From: Desulfocurvus sp.
GTDB taxonomy: Bacteria > Desulfobacterota > Desulfovibrionia > Desulfovibrionales > Desulfovibrionaceae
DNA length: 64,000 nucleotides
Direction of reading: 5' to 3'
NCBI GenBank assembly: GCA_020692325.1
Contig: JAIMKR010000002.1
Coordinates: 82,370 to 146,369, forward strand
Shown: positions 1 to 7,911 of the stretch, piece by piece
Layout: each line of letters starts with the position of its first letter
Position numbering within the stretch: the first letter of the stretch is position 1
The notes under the pieces: model-generated
The model's input: only the letters and a program-made list of their open reading frames with translations
What the model was told of the DNA's origin: nothing
Databases searched by the model: none
Position numbers and translations under genes: made by a program

Positions 1-60
1 ACCGCAAGCGTGACTTGGCATGTGCGTTGCTTCCGAATGTTCCATCGCCATGGAGGAATG

Positions 61-1245
61 ATGACGGACACCAGTGCGGTCGCGCGACGCGTGCTCGAAA
101 TGGCGGACAGCCTCGACGACCCCGCCGTCGCCGACGTGCTCGGAGCCCTGCGGGGCCTTTTGCGCGAACGCGGCGTGGAGCCCGCCTGCGACCGCGCCCG
201 CGACCCCAAACCCTCGCGCATGTTCTTCGTCCCGGAGGGGGTGCGCTACCTCGACTCCATGCAGATCGAGGCCCTCACCCAGGCCATAGACGCCTGGGTC
301 GCGGCCGCGCGCACCCCGCAGATCCGGCTCTCCCGCAGGCGGCTGCGCTTGGTGTACCTGATGCTGCGCCACTCCGGCGCAAAGGTGGGCGAGGTGCTCG
401 CCCTGGACGACACGCGCGACCTGGACTTCGCGCACAACGAGGTCGTCATCCGCGACGCTGCGGAGGGCGAGCCGGAACGCCGCGTGATTTTGCCCCAAAA
501 CTTCATGGAAGAGCTGGGCCGCTTTCTCGATACGCCCGAGGCCATCGGCCTGCGCGGACGGCTCTTCCATCTGGACCAGGGCTTCGTCCGCCGCAAGATC
601 AGCGAACAGCGCGACCGCGTGCCCTTCTCCCGCGAGCTGCTCAACCCCACCGTGCTGCGGCACTCCCGCGCGGTGGAGCTGCTGCGCGAGGGCGTGCCCC
701 TGCCCGTGGTGCAGAAGCTCCTTGGCCACGCCAGCGTGGTGCTCACCTCCGGCTACTATGCGTTCTCCGAAAACGACAGCAAGCGCATCCTCAATTATTT
801 CATACAGAAGGAGCCAAGCATGCGCACCAGCGCGCGCAACACCTTCCTCGGCTCCGTCACCCGCGTCCATGCGGGCGAGGTGCTCACCGAGGTCACAATC
901 ACCACCAAAAGCGGCAAACAAATCGTCGCGATCATCACCGCCGACAGCGTGCGGAACCTTGGCATTTCCGAGGGCAAGCACCTCGCCGCCATCGTCAAGG
1001 CCCCCTTCGTCCTCCTCGCCAAGGACGAGGGCGGCGCCCGCATCAGCGCCCGCAACAGCTTTCCCGCCGTCGTCAAAAACGTCCACGGCGACGACATCTC
1101 CGTGGAGGTCACCGGCACGCTGGACGACGGCACGCCCATGTGCGCGCTCATCACCAACGAGTCTCGCAATGCCCTCGGCCTCAAACCAGGCGAACGCGTC
1201 TGGTTCTTTTTCAAAGCCATGAGCGTCATCCTCGTCGCCGAATGA
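61..1245 (+). CDS. tunR: TunR-type molybdate/tungstate regulator: integrase-like fold plus two TOBE/Mop domains
   Basis: Predicted 394-residue transcription factor. Residues about 20-245 have a tyrosine-recombinase fold, and about 254-323 and 326-394 are two TOBE/Mop oxyanion-binding domains, each beginning with an SARN-F motif. The recombinase active site is eroded. The first catalytic Arg is Lys108 (codon 382-384) and the first His of the HxLRH box is Thr197 (codon 649-651), while Arg200, His223 and Tyr232 remain. This fits the TunR family of sulfate reducers, which evolved from XerC/D-like recombinases into tungstate/molybdate-responsive regulators of mod genes. modA follows after 32 bp and is probably co-transcribed. 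The start is uncertain: GGAGG at 52-56 is closer than usual to ATG 58 or ATG 61, and ATG 37 is also in frame. Confidence 0.85.
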   Translation: MTDTSAVARRVLEMADSLDDPAVADVLGALRGLLRERGVEPACDRARDPKPSRMFFVPEGVRYLDSMQIEALTQAIDAWVAAARTPQIRLSRRRLRLVYLMLRHSGAKVGEVLALDDTRDLDFAHNEVVIRDAAEGEPERRVILPQNFMEELGRFLDTPEAIGLRGRLFHLDQGFVRRKISEQRDRVPFSRELLNPTVLRHSRAVELLREGVPLPVVQKLLGHASVVLTSGYYAFSENDSKRILNYFIQKEPSMRTSARNTFLGSVTRVHAGEVLTEVTITTKSGKQIVAIITADSVRNLGISEGKHLAAIVKAPFVLLAKDEGGARISARNSFPAVVKNVHGDDISVEVTGTLDDGTPMCALITNESRNALGLKPGERVWFFFKAMSVILVAE

Positions 1246-1277
1246 CTTCCTCCCCAACCTTTAGCCAAGGAGTACCC

Positions 1278-2039
1278 ATGCGCAAACGCCTCGCCACCCT
1301 TTCGGCTATCGTCCTCACCCTGGCCATCTGCCTCGCGCCGGGCCTCGCCAGCGCGGCGGACCTCACCATTTCCGCCGCCGCCAGCCTCACCGACGCCTTC
1401 AAGGTCCTCAAGGCCGAGTTCGAGAAAAAACACCCCGGCGTCAACATCGTCACCAACTTTGGCGCTTCCGGCTCGCTGCTGCGCCAGATCGAGAACGGCG
1501 CGCCCGTGGACGTCTTCGCCTCTGCCGATCAGAAAACCATGAACCAGGCCGCGGAAAAGCGCCTCATCGTGCCCGCCAGCCGCGTCGACTTCGTCCAGAA
1601 CAGCATCGTGCTCGTGCAGCCCGCCGACTCCAAGGTCGTCGTGAGGCACATGGCCGACCTCGCCAGGCCCGACGTCAAGCGCATCGCCATCGGCAACCCC
1701 GCCACCGTGCCCGCCGGCCGCTACTCCACCGAGGGCATCGCCATCGCCAAGCTCACCACCGCGCTGCAGCCCAAGCTCGTGCCCGCCGAGTCAGTCCGGC
1801 AAACCCTCGACTACGTGACCCGCGGCGAGGTCGACGCCGGCTTCGTCTTCGCCACCGACGCCAAGCACGCCGGCAACAGGGTGCGCCTCGTCCAGGAAGT
1901 GCCCACCAGCACCAGGGTCACCTACCCCATCGCCATCATCGCAACCAGCAAGAACCCGCAGGCCAAGGCCTTCATCGACTTCGTCATCAGCCCCGAAGGG
2001 CAGCGAGTCCTCCACGCGTTCGGCTTCAAGAAGCCCTGA
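1278..2039 (+). CDS. modA: Molybdate ABC transporter periplasmic binding protein ModA
   Basis: A 253-residue periplasmic solute-binding protein that captures molybdate, and possibly tungstate, for an ABC importer. Residues 1-26 form a Sec signal peptide ending SAA. The mature protein opens with the ModA signatures ISAAASLTDAF and FGASGSLLRQI, followed by VDVFASAD, which line the oxyanion pocket. AAGGAG lies six bases before the ATG. The gene is directly behind tunR, but no permease (modB) or ATPase (modC) follows: a GC-rich hairpin begins 22 bp after the stop. The rest of the transporter must therefore be encoded elsewhere. Confidence 0.93.
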   Translation: MRKRLATLSAIVLTLAICLAPGLASAADLTISAAASLTDAFKVLKAEFEKKHPGVNIVTNFGASGSLLRQIENGAPVDVFASADQKTMNQAAEKRLIVPASRVDFVQNSIVLVQPADSKVVVRHMADLARPDVKRIAIGNPATVPAGRYSTEGIAIAKLTTALQPKLVPAESVRQTLDYVTRGEVDAGFVFATDAKHAGNRVRLVQEVPTSTRVTYPIAIIATSKNPQAKAFIDFVISPEGQRVLHAFGFKKP

Positions 2040-2060
2040 TCCCCACGTCCGCATGACAAC

Positions 2061-2097
2061 GGGGGCCGCCGGAAGACTTCACCTTCCGGCGGCCCCC
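2061..2097 (+). terminator. Hairpin after modA
   Basis: A perfect 15-bp GC-rich stem (2061-2075 with 2083-2097) with a 7-base loop, 22 bp after modA. There is no clear T-tract, so it is an inferred terminator or 3' mRNA stabiliser. Confidence 0.6.
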
Positions 2098-2237
2098 CCG
2101 CCACAGCCAGCGCCCTCCACGCATCCGCCCCCTTCGCGCCATATCGCCAACGCCGCGGCCGGAATGATCCCCGTCGCCGGACGGGATTGAACGCGCCGCC
2201 GGACAAGCGAGGAAGCGAAGTGTGGAGGGAGAGAAGC

Positions 2238-2335
2238 AAGGGGCGCCGCCCCTTGGACCCCGCCAAAGGGCATTTGCCCTTTGGAATCCCGTATTCGCAG
2301 GCTTCCCTGGCGCGGAGCCGCTGGGGAAGCCTGCG
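2238..2335 (+). repeat. Three-hairpin dispersed repeat, copy 1
   Basis: Three consecutive perfect hairpins: stem 2238-2244/2248-2254, stem 2265-2271/2276-2282, and stem 2296-2307/2324-2335. The second is followed by GGAATCCCGTATTCGC. The same architecture recurs at 50727-50825 with a different but still fully paired third stem. It lies in the otherwise gene-free stretch between modA and flavoredoxin (2040-2617), where I see no credible coding sequence. Confidence 0.7.
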
Positions 2336-2519
2336 ACCGGTGCGGATTCAAATGCGCCGGCGGGGACAAATACCGTTTTATTTTGGCTTCGAACGAAAAA
2401 TGTCCCGAATGGCGAGAGCCACTCGGGACATTGCATTCGTAAAGAGGGTCGGAAGAGAGCAAACGGGGGGAAAGCCTTGCGCCGGGCTTCGCGAATGGGC
2501 AAGGAGCGAGGGCCCGCCC

Positions 2520-2606
2520 GTGTCACCCATAAACGTTTTTGAGGGGGGGGGTCCGGGGAGGGGGCGGGGGAACTTTTTTAAAAAAGTTTCCCCGCCCCCT
2601 CCCCGC
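2520..2606 (-). repeat. GTGTCACC element with long hairpin (copy 1), 3' of flavoredoxin
   Basis: Read on the minus strand, the flavoredoxin stop is followed by a long G/C-rich hairpin with an A6/T6 core (about 2559-2602), a C-rich run, and then GGTGACACGGGC. This is the same order as the elements at 51150-51222 and 61127-61201. It sits between convergent modA and the flavoredoxin gene and probably acts as a terminator. Confidence 0.6.
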
Positions 2607-2617
2607 TTCCTGACGCG

Positions 2618-3193
2618 CTACTTGCCCATCAGCTCCTTGCCGATGCCGAAGGCCTTTCCCACGACCTCGCCAAGGCCGTAGTACTTGCCGTCGCCGGGCG
2701 CGTAGACGAGGGGCCGCAGCTTCAGGGGGTCGACGTGCCCGTCGGGGGCGAGGACGGACTCGTCGGCCTTCACGTCGAGAATTTCACCGACGAACTGGGT
2801 GTGCGCGCCAAGGTCCATGGTCCGCACGAGGCGGCATTCCAGCACGAGCGGGCACTCGTTGACGATGGGCGCGTCCACGAGGGTGCTTTTCGTCGCGGTG
2901 AGGCCGGCGACGGCGAACTTGTCCACGGCCGCGCCGGAAACCATGCCGACGTAGTCGGTCTCGCGGGCGAGATTCTGCGAGGGGATGTTCACGGTGAAGC
3001 CCCGCCGGGCGGTGATGGCGGGGAAGGTGTGCCGGCCGGGCCGGACGCAGACGGCGACGCACGGGGGCGCGGAGAAGCAGATGCCGCCCCAGGCGATGGT
3101 CATGACGTTGGGTTTGCCGTCGGCGTCGTAGGTGCCGACGAGCCAAGCGGGAGTGGGCTGGGCGAGGGTGCCCGCGCCGAGAGATTTTTTCAT
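2618..3193 (-). CDS. flr: Flavoredoxin-like flavin reductase family protein
   Basis: A 191-residue protein of the flavin-reductase-like split-barrel FMN family. It strongly resembles Desulfovibrio flavoredoxin: MKKSLGAGTL opening, WLVGTYDADGKPNVMTIAWG core, FTVNIPS and ETDYVG motifs, and an FVGEI strand near the C-terminus. Flavoredoxin of D. gigas is an FMN electron carrier implicated in thiosulfate reduction, so a soluble role in sulfur-linked electron transfer is likely. AAGGAG sits eight bases before the ATG. A longer reading frame upstream lacks this signal and does not match the family. The stop is followed by a hairpin element shared with the 3' ends of two other genes in this window. 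Confidence 0.87.
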   Translation of the reverse strand: MKKSLGAGTLAQPTPAWLVGTYDADGKPNVMTIAWGGICFSAPPCVAVCVRPGRHTFPAITARRGFTVNIPSQNLARETDYVGMVSGAAVDKFAVAGLTATKSTLVDAPIVNECPLVLECRLVRTMDLGAHTQFVGEILDVKADESVLAPDGHVDPLKLRPLVYAPGDGKYYGLGEVVGKAFGIGKELMGK

Positions 3194-3273
3194 GACTGTC
3201 TCCTTGGTATGAGTTCCGAGCGCGAGCATACACGGGCCGGAGCCGGGAGCAAACCCGACGCGGGGCCGCGCGG

Positions 3274-3744
3274 CTAGAAGTCGCGGGCGGCGACGGCGAG
3301 GTCGGCGGCGTGGATGACGACGAATCCGTCGGTCTCCGCGCAATGCAAGGGAGACGGACCGTCATGATCCGTCACGTCCATGACGCGTCCATGACGACGA
3401 ACGGCGGGAAAACGCTCGTCACCAGCGTTGATGACGGCGTGCGGACGTCCGGCGGCGTCCTTGGCGACGACGAACTGCACGACCTTGCCATTGGCGCGGA
3501 AGCTGTAGAAGTGGTCCTGTCCGTCGGCCAGATCGGCGGCGGGAATGGAGACGTCGCCGCTTTGGGCGATGACGGGCATGGGGGAATCGCCGGACATGGC
3601 CCCGGCGTGGGCGTGGCGCAGACTGGTGAGAAGCACGAAGGCCAGGGCGATGAGGGCCACGATGATGACGGCGTGTCCCGGTCCGGCGAAGGGGGCGGGA
3701 GTGGCGGCGGCGATGACGCGCGGCTGGTTGCTGTGGCGATTCAT
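3274..3744 (-). CDS. Membrane-anchored DUF2318-like protein lacking the usual cysteines
   Basis: A 156-residue protein with a Shine-Dalgarno AGGAGGT six bases before its ATG. Residues about 24-45 are a transmembrane helix, leaving a periplasmic domain that begins GDVSIPAADLADGQDHFY and ends FVVIHAADLAVA. Both edges match DUF2318 domains. DUF2318 members normally carry a DxCxxC pair and a CxxCG pair between these edges. Here the middle is shorter and contains one cysteine only, about 25 residues from the C-terminus. The frame is open throughout, so this looks like a deletion-derived variant rather than a frameshift. It lies 80 bp upstream of flavoredoxin on the same strand. Function unknown; loss of a metal or redox site is inferred. 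Confidence 0.6.
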   Translation of the reverse strand: MNRHSNQPRVIAAATPAPFAGPGHAVIIVALIALAFVLLTSLRHAHAGAMSGDSPMPVIAQSGDVSIPAADLADGQDHFYSFRANGKVVQFVVAKDAAGRPHAVINAGDERFPAVRRHGRVMDVTDHDGPSPLHCAETDGFVVIHAADLAVAARDF

Positions 3745-3983
3745 GGGCGAACCTCCTGTGCGGGCTTGCTCTGGCGAAAACATGGCCGGGAGGCGGAGGT
3801 GGAAGAGCGAAACCTCCGCCCCCGGCTGTGCAAACCCTCTCTGCACGACACGGGGAGTAGCAATCTTCGCGCCAAAAAATTCTTGTCCGCCATATCGAGG
3901 AGATAGCCTCATGCGCACATCGTTGGATCACTCACGTCAGCGCAAATAATTGCACAAAAGCCGAAAAGCCGTTGCACAACCAA

Positions 3984-4003
3984 GACGGCTCCCGAGAGCC
4001 GTC
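3984..4003 (+). other. Short perfect hairpin upstream of the dsr region
   Basis: An 8-bp perfect stem (3984-3991/3996-4003) with a CCGA loop, in the 451-bp gene-free gap 3745-4195. Weak promoter-like pairs also lie here (TTGGAT 3923-3928 with AATAAT 3945-3950; TTGACG 4054-4059). None is convincing. I see no gene in this gap. Confidence 0.4.
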
Positions 4004-4195
4004 CGCAAAGGTCCGGCGAGCCTGGAAGCGCCGGGATTTCTGGCCGAAACGGCTTGACGTTTCAGGGGGAGTCTGAAATAGGAAGGGAAGTTTTCGGGCC
4101 AATATTTCACAAGATTCGCAGGCGTCGGCCGGCTTCCTTTTTTCCGTGGGAGCGGGGCTGGCGTCTTCTTTGACGGTCTGTCGGGGGGAGAGGCA

Positions 4196-4717
4196 ATGGG
4201 GCTGACTGATTCCATCGCGGCGCGCGCCGAAGAGCTTTCCCACAAGTGGGCCGAGCTCATCCTCGGCACGTATCCCGAACAGACACAAGCGGTGTGGCGC
4301 ACCAACCACGACCCCTTCACCAATCCCGTCGGCGCGGCCATCAAGGGCGCCACGGATCGGCTGATCCCTCTTTTACTCACCTGGAACGATGCGGAGGCCG
4401 TGGCCAACAGCCTGGAGCAGCTGGTCAAAATCCGCGCCGTGCAGGACTTCCCGCCCTCCCGGGCGCTCAGCTTCGTCTTCCTATTGAAGAAACTGCTGCG
4501 GCAGGAATTCATGGCCGACCTCTCCGCCAAGGGGGAGCTGGAAGAGCTGCTGCGTTTCGAGACGCGGGTGGACAATCTGGCGGTCATCGCCTTCGACCTC
4601 TACGTGGCCGCGCGCGATCAGATCGCGCGGATGCGCGTGGAGGAGGTCAAACGCGCGCACAAGAACCTGGTGCGCCGTGTCAACAACATGGGAATAACGG
4701 CCCACAAGGCCGAGTGA
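4196..4717 (+). CDS. RsbRD N-terminal domain protein preceding dsrMKJOP
   Basis: A 173-residue all-helical soluble protein matching the N-terminal sensor domain of RsbR/RsbRD-type stressosome co-antagonists (ELSHKWAELILGTYP, then NPVGAAIKGA and a run of helices with FLLKKLLRQEF). The STAS domain that such proteins need for kinase coupling is absent. The gene starts at an ATG preceded by GGGGGAGAGG and lies 72 bp before dsrM on the same strand. Similar domains accompany dsrM in other Desulfovibrio genomes, which suggests a conserved regulatory or assembly role for the Dsr complex. That role is inference. Nothing in the sequence shows a cofactor. Confidence 0.75.
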   Translation: MGLTDSIAARAEELSHKWAELILGTYPEQTQAVWRTNHDPFTNPVGAAIKGATDRLIPLLLTWNDAEAVANSLEQLVKIRAVQDFPPSRALSFVFLLKKLLRQEFMADLSAKGELEELLRFETRVDNLAVIAFDLYVAARDQIARMRVEEVKRAHKNLVRRVNNMGITAHKAE

Positions 4718-4789
4718 GTTTTTCGGATGGCGCGCGCGCAGCCGACAGCGTTGCGGCGAGCGCGCAAACTACAAACGAGGTGACGGCTG

Positions 4790-5812
4790 ATGAAAGCGAT
4801 CTTTTCCCTTCTTATGGTCCTGGCCCTCGTGGTGATCGCCACGGTGGGGGCGGGAGCGGCGCAGATGCACACCATCTTCGCGTACTGCATCCCCAGGACG
4901 GCGTTCATCATCTTCATGGTGGGCTTCGTCTGCAAGATCATCTCCTGGGCCAAGCGCCCGGTGCCCTTCCGCATTCCCACCACGGGCGGCCAGCAGCAGA
5001 GCCTGCCCTGGATCAAGCAGAACAAGTGGGACAATCCGTCCACCGGGCCGCAGACCTTCATCCGCATGGCGCTTGAAGTGCTCACCTTCCGGTCGCTGTT
5101 CCGCAACACCAAAACGGTGATGCGCCACGACGACGGTCAGAACCCCGTGGTCGGCTATGTCTCGGCCAAGTGGCTGTGGCTGTTCGCCATCATGTTCCAC
5201 TACGGCTTTTTGACCGTCGTGGTGCGGCACATGCGCCTGTTCCTCCAGCCGGTGCCCGCCCCCATCGAGTTCCTCGACTGGGCCGATGGCATCCTGCAGA
5301 TCCTCGCCCCGACCATCTACATTTCGGACATGCTGCTGATCGGCGGCGCGACGCTGTTGCTGCTGCGCCGGCTCTGCGCTCCGAAAATCCGCTACATCTC
5401 GCTGGTGAACGACTACTTCCCGCTGTTCCTCATCCTCGGCGTCGCCTGCTCCGGCGCGTACATGCGCTACGTCGCCAAGGTCGACATCATGGGCATCAAG
5501 GAAGTGGTGATGGGGCTCATCACCCTGCACTACGCGGTGCCCGCCGGCATCGACACCAGCTTCTACGTGCACGTGTTCCTGGTCAGCTGCCTGCTCGTCT
5601 ACATCCCCTTCTCCAAGCTGATGCACATGGGCGGCGTTTTCCTCTCGCCCACGCGCAACATGCCCAACGACACGCGCATCAACCACTACGTGAATCCGTG
5701 GAACAACCCGGCCATCAAGCCGCACAGCTACGCGGCCTACGAGGACGAGTTCCGCGAACACATGCTCGAGGCAGGTCTGCCCCTGGAGAAGACTCCGGAG
5801 CAAAAGGCCTAG
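4790..5812 (+). CDS. dsrM: DsrM, cytochrome b subunit of the DsrMKJOP complex
   Basis: A 340-residue membrane protein related to the haem-b subunit NarI. It has about six hydrophobic helices (roughly residues 4-24, 30-48, 123-143, 170-195, 208-228 and 262-280). Conserved histidines are in helices or at their edges (FHYGFLTVVVRHMRL, ITLHYAVPAG, FYVHVFLVS). It is thought to exchange electrons between membrane menaquinol and DsrK during sulfite reduction. GAGGTGA precedes the ATG. It is the first gene of the canonical order M-K-J-O-P, with 70 bp to dsrK. Confidence 0.95.
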   Translation: MKAIFSLLMVLALVVIATVGAGAAQMHTIFAYCIPRTAFIIFMVGFVCKIISWAKRPVPFRIPTTGGQQQSLPWIKQNKWDNPSTGPQTFIRMALEVLTFRSLFRNTKTVMRHDDGQNPVVGYVSAKWLWLFAIMFHYGFLTVVVRHMRLFLQPVPAPIEFLDWADGILQILAPTIYISDMLLIGGATLLLLRRLCAPKIRYISLVNDYFPLFLILGVACSGAYMRYVAKVDIMGIKEVVMGLITLHYAVPAGIDTSFYVHVFLVSCLLVYIPFSKLMHMGGVFLSPTRNMPNDTRINHYVNPWNNPAIKPHSYAAYEDEFREHMLEAGLPLEKTPEQKA

Positions 5813-5882
5813 CGGTTCCTCCGCCGGCCGCGACCGCCACGAACGATCGACGCGCAACAAACTTTTTCCGCGAGGAGAAGAC

Positions 5883-7517
5883 ATGGCCAAGATAATGAAA
5901 CCCGATGAACTGATCAAAAGCATCAACTACACGCCACCGGCCGAGAACTGGCTTGATCTGCCCAACGATCTCTCGCCGGGGCGCTGGGCCTATCCCGCCA
6001 AGAAGAACAAGGTCGAGTACCTGATGAACGAGCTTCCCGGCATCTTCGCCAACCCGCGCGATTGGAGCCCCGGGGACGTCGACTGGAAGCTGCCCTCCGA
6101 CTGGAAGGAAATCGTCGTGAACGGCTTCCGCGAGCGCCTGGACAAATACCGCTCGCTCAAAGTGTTCATGGACGTGTGCGTGCGTTGCGGCGCCTGCGCC
6201 GACAAGTGCCACTTCTTCATCGGCTCCGGCGACCCGCGCAACATGCCGGTGCTGCGCGCGGAACTCATGCGCTCCGTGTACCGCGGCGAGTTCACGCTGG
6301 CCGGCAAGATCCTCGGCAAGCTCACCGGCGCGCGCGTGCTGGAGGAGGACGTCCTCAAGGAGTGGTTCCTCTACTTCTACCAGTGCACGGAATGCCGCCG
6401 CTGCTCGCTGTTCTGCCCCTACGGCATCGACACCGCCGAGGTGACGATGATGGCCCGCGAGCTGCTGCACCTGGTCGGCGTGAACATCAACTGGATCCTG
6501 GAGCCCGTGTCCAACTGCACGCGCACCGGCAACCACCTGGGCATTCAGCCGCACGCCTTCAAGGACATCGTCGACTTCATGCTCGACGACATCGAGACCG
6601 TCACCGGCAAGCGCGTGAAGTGCCCGCTCAACGAGAAGGGCCACGAGATCCTGTTCATCACGCCCTCCGGCGACGTCTTCGCCGATCCCGGCATCTACAC
6701 CTTCATGGGCTATCTCATCCTCTTCGACGCCATCGGGCTCGACTTCACCATGAGCACCTACGCGTCCGAGGGCGGCAACTTCGGCCTGTTCACCAACGCC
6801 GACGTCATGAAGGCCCTGAACGGCAAGATGTACGCCGAGGCCAACCGCCTGGGCTGCAAGTGGATTCTGGGCGGCGAATGCGGCCACATGTGGCGCGTGG
6901 TGAACCAGTACATGGACACCATGAACGGCGACCTGCAGGGTCCGCAGATGAAGACCCCGGTCTCGCCCATCACCGGCACGGTGTTCGACAACGCCAAGGC
7001 CACCAAGATGGTGCACATCGCCGAGTTCACCGCCGACCTCATCAAACACGGCAAGCTCAAACTCGACAAGAGCCGCAACGCGGACATCAACGCCACCTTC
7101 CACGACTCCTGCAACCCGGCCCGCGCCATGGGTCTGCTGGACGAGCCCCGCTACGTGCTCAAGAACGTGGTCGATAACTTCCACGAGATGCCGGACAACA
7201 CCATCCGCGAGCAGACCTTCTGCTGCGCCGGCGGCTCCGGCCTGAACACCGACGAGATCATGGAGATCCGCATGCGCGGCGGCTTGCCGCGCGGCAACGC
7301 CCTGCGCTACGTGCAGCAGAAGTACGGGGTCAACACCATGGCCTGCGTGTGCGCCATCGACCGCGCCACGCTCGTCCCCCTGGCCGACTACTGGGCCCCG
7401 GGCGTCAAGATCACGGGCCTGCACGAGCTCGTGGGCAACGCCCTCATCCTCGACGGCGAGGGAGAGCGCACCATGAACCTTCGCCAGGAGCCCCTGCCCG
7501 GCATGGAGGAGGAGTAA
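5883..7517 (+). CDS. dsrK: DsrK, iron-sulfur / HdrD-like subunit
   Basis: A 544-residue cytoplasmic subunit related to heterodisulfide reductase HdrD. Two 4Fe-4S motifs are complete: Cys99/102/105/109 and Cys168/171/174/178. The C-terminal half carries the cysteine-rich CCG-type region (GGECGHMW, HDSCNPAR, FCCAGGSG, ACVCAID), which holds the special 4Fe-4S catalytic cluster in this family. In sulfate reducers DsrK is the proposed site that reduces the DsrC trisulfide produced by sulfite reductase. GAGGAG precedes the ATG. The stop is separated from the dsrJ start by one base, indicating translational coupling. Confidence 0.95.
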   Translation: MAKIMKPDELIKSINYTPPAENWLDLPNDLSPGRWAYPAKKNKVEYLMNELPGIFANPRDWSPGDVDWKLPSDWKEIVVNGFRERLDKYRSLKVFMDVCVRCGACADKCHFFIGSGDPRNMPVLRAELMRSVYRGEFTLAGKILGKLTGARVLEEDVLKEWFLYFYQCTECRRCSLFCPYGIDTAEVTMMARELLHLVGVNINWILEPVSNCTRTGNHLGIQPHAFKDIVDFMLDDIETVTGKRVKCPLNEKGHEILFITPSGDVFADPGIYTFMGYLILFDAIGLDFTMSTYASEGGNFGLFTNADVMKALNGKMYAEANRLGCKWILGGECGHMWRVVNQYMDTMNGDLQGPQMKTPVSPITGTVFDNAKATKMVHIAEFTADLIKHGKLKLDKSRNADINATFHDSCNPARAMGLLDEPRYVLKNVVDNFHEMPDNTIREQTFCCAGGSGLNTDEIMEIRMRGGLPRGNALRYVQQKYGVNTMACVCAIDRATLVPLADYWAPGVKITGLHELVGNALILDGEGERTMNLRQEPLPGMEEE

Positions 7518-7518
7518 G

Positions 7519-7911
7519 ATGAAACTGTACAACGGCGGAAAAATCATCACCGGCCTGGTGATCTTCCTGTGCGTGTTCCTCGCGCCCTTCGCCTACAACG
7601 CGGGCAAGGCCGCGTACTCGCAGCCCAAGGTCCAGCTTCCCAAGGACGAGAAGGAGTGCATTGAAAGCAAGGAGTACATGCGCACCAACCACATGAAGCT
7701 CCTCAACCAGTGGCGCGACTGGGCCCTGCGCGACGGCAAACGCGTCTACGTGAACAGCAAGGGCAAGAGCTTTGAGATCAGCCTGCAGAACACCTGCATG
7801 AAATGCCACCCCAACAAGGCGGAATTCTGCGACAAGTGCCATAACGACGCCGCCGTCTCGCCCTACTGTTGGGACTGCCATTACCAGCCGGACGGGGGGT
7901 TGAAGAAATGA
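7519..7911 (+). CDS. dsrJ: DsrJ, periplasmic trihaem cytochrome c
   Basis: A 130-residue protein with an N-terminal signal anchor (residues 9-26) and three CxxCH haem motifs at residues 93-97, 104-108 and 117-121. The isolated Cys47 (KDEKECIES) matches the position of the cysteine that ligates one haem in characterised DsrJ, giving the unusual His/Cys coordination. It transfers electrons on the periplasmic side of the complex. The first two bases after its start overlap nothing, but its stop overlaps the dsrO start as ATGA (7908-7911). Confidence 0.95.
   Translation: MKLYNGGKIITGLVIFLCVFLAPFAYNAGKAAYSQPKVQLPKDEKECIESKEYMRTNHMKLLNQWRDWALRDGKRVYVNSKGKSFEISLQNTCMKCHPNKAEFCDKCHNDAAVSPYCWDCHYQPDGGLKK

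Noticed and set aside
61-810. Active phage integrase at the left edge
   Set aside because: Two catalytic positions are replaced and two Mop domains are fused behind; modA follows. A regulator fits better.
5715-7550. Long open frame antisense to dsrK
   Set aside because: Codon pattern is the mirror of dsrK in GC-rich DNA, with no ribosome site and no domain; dsrK is certain.
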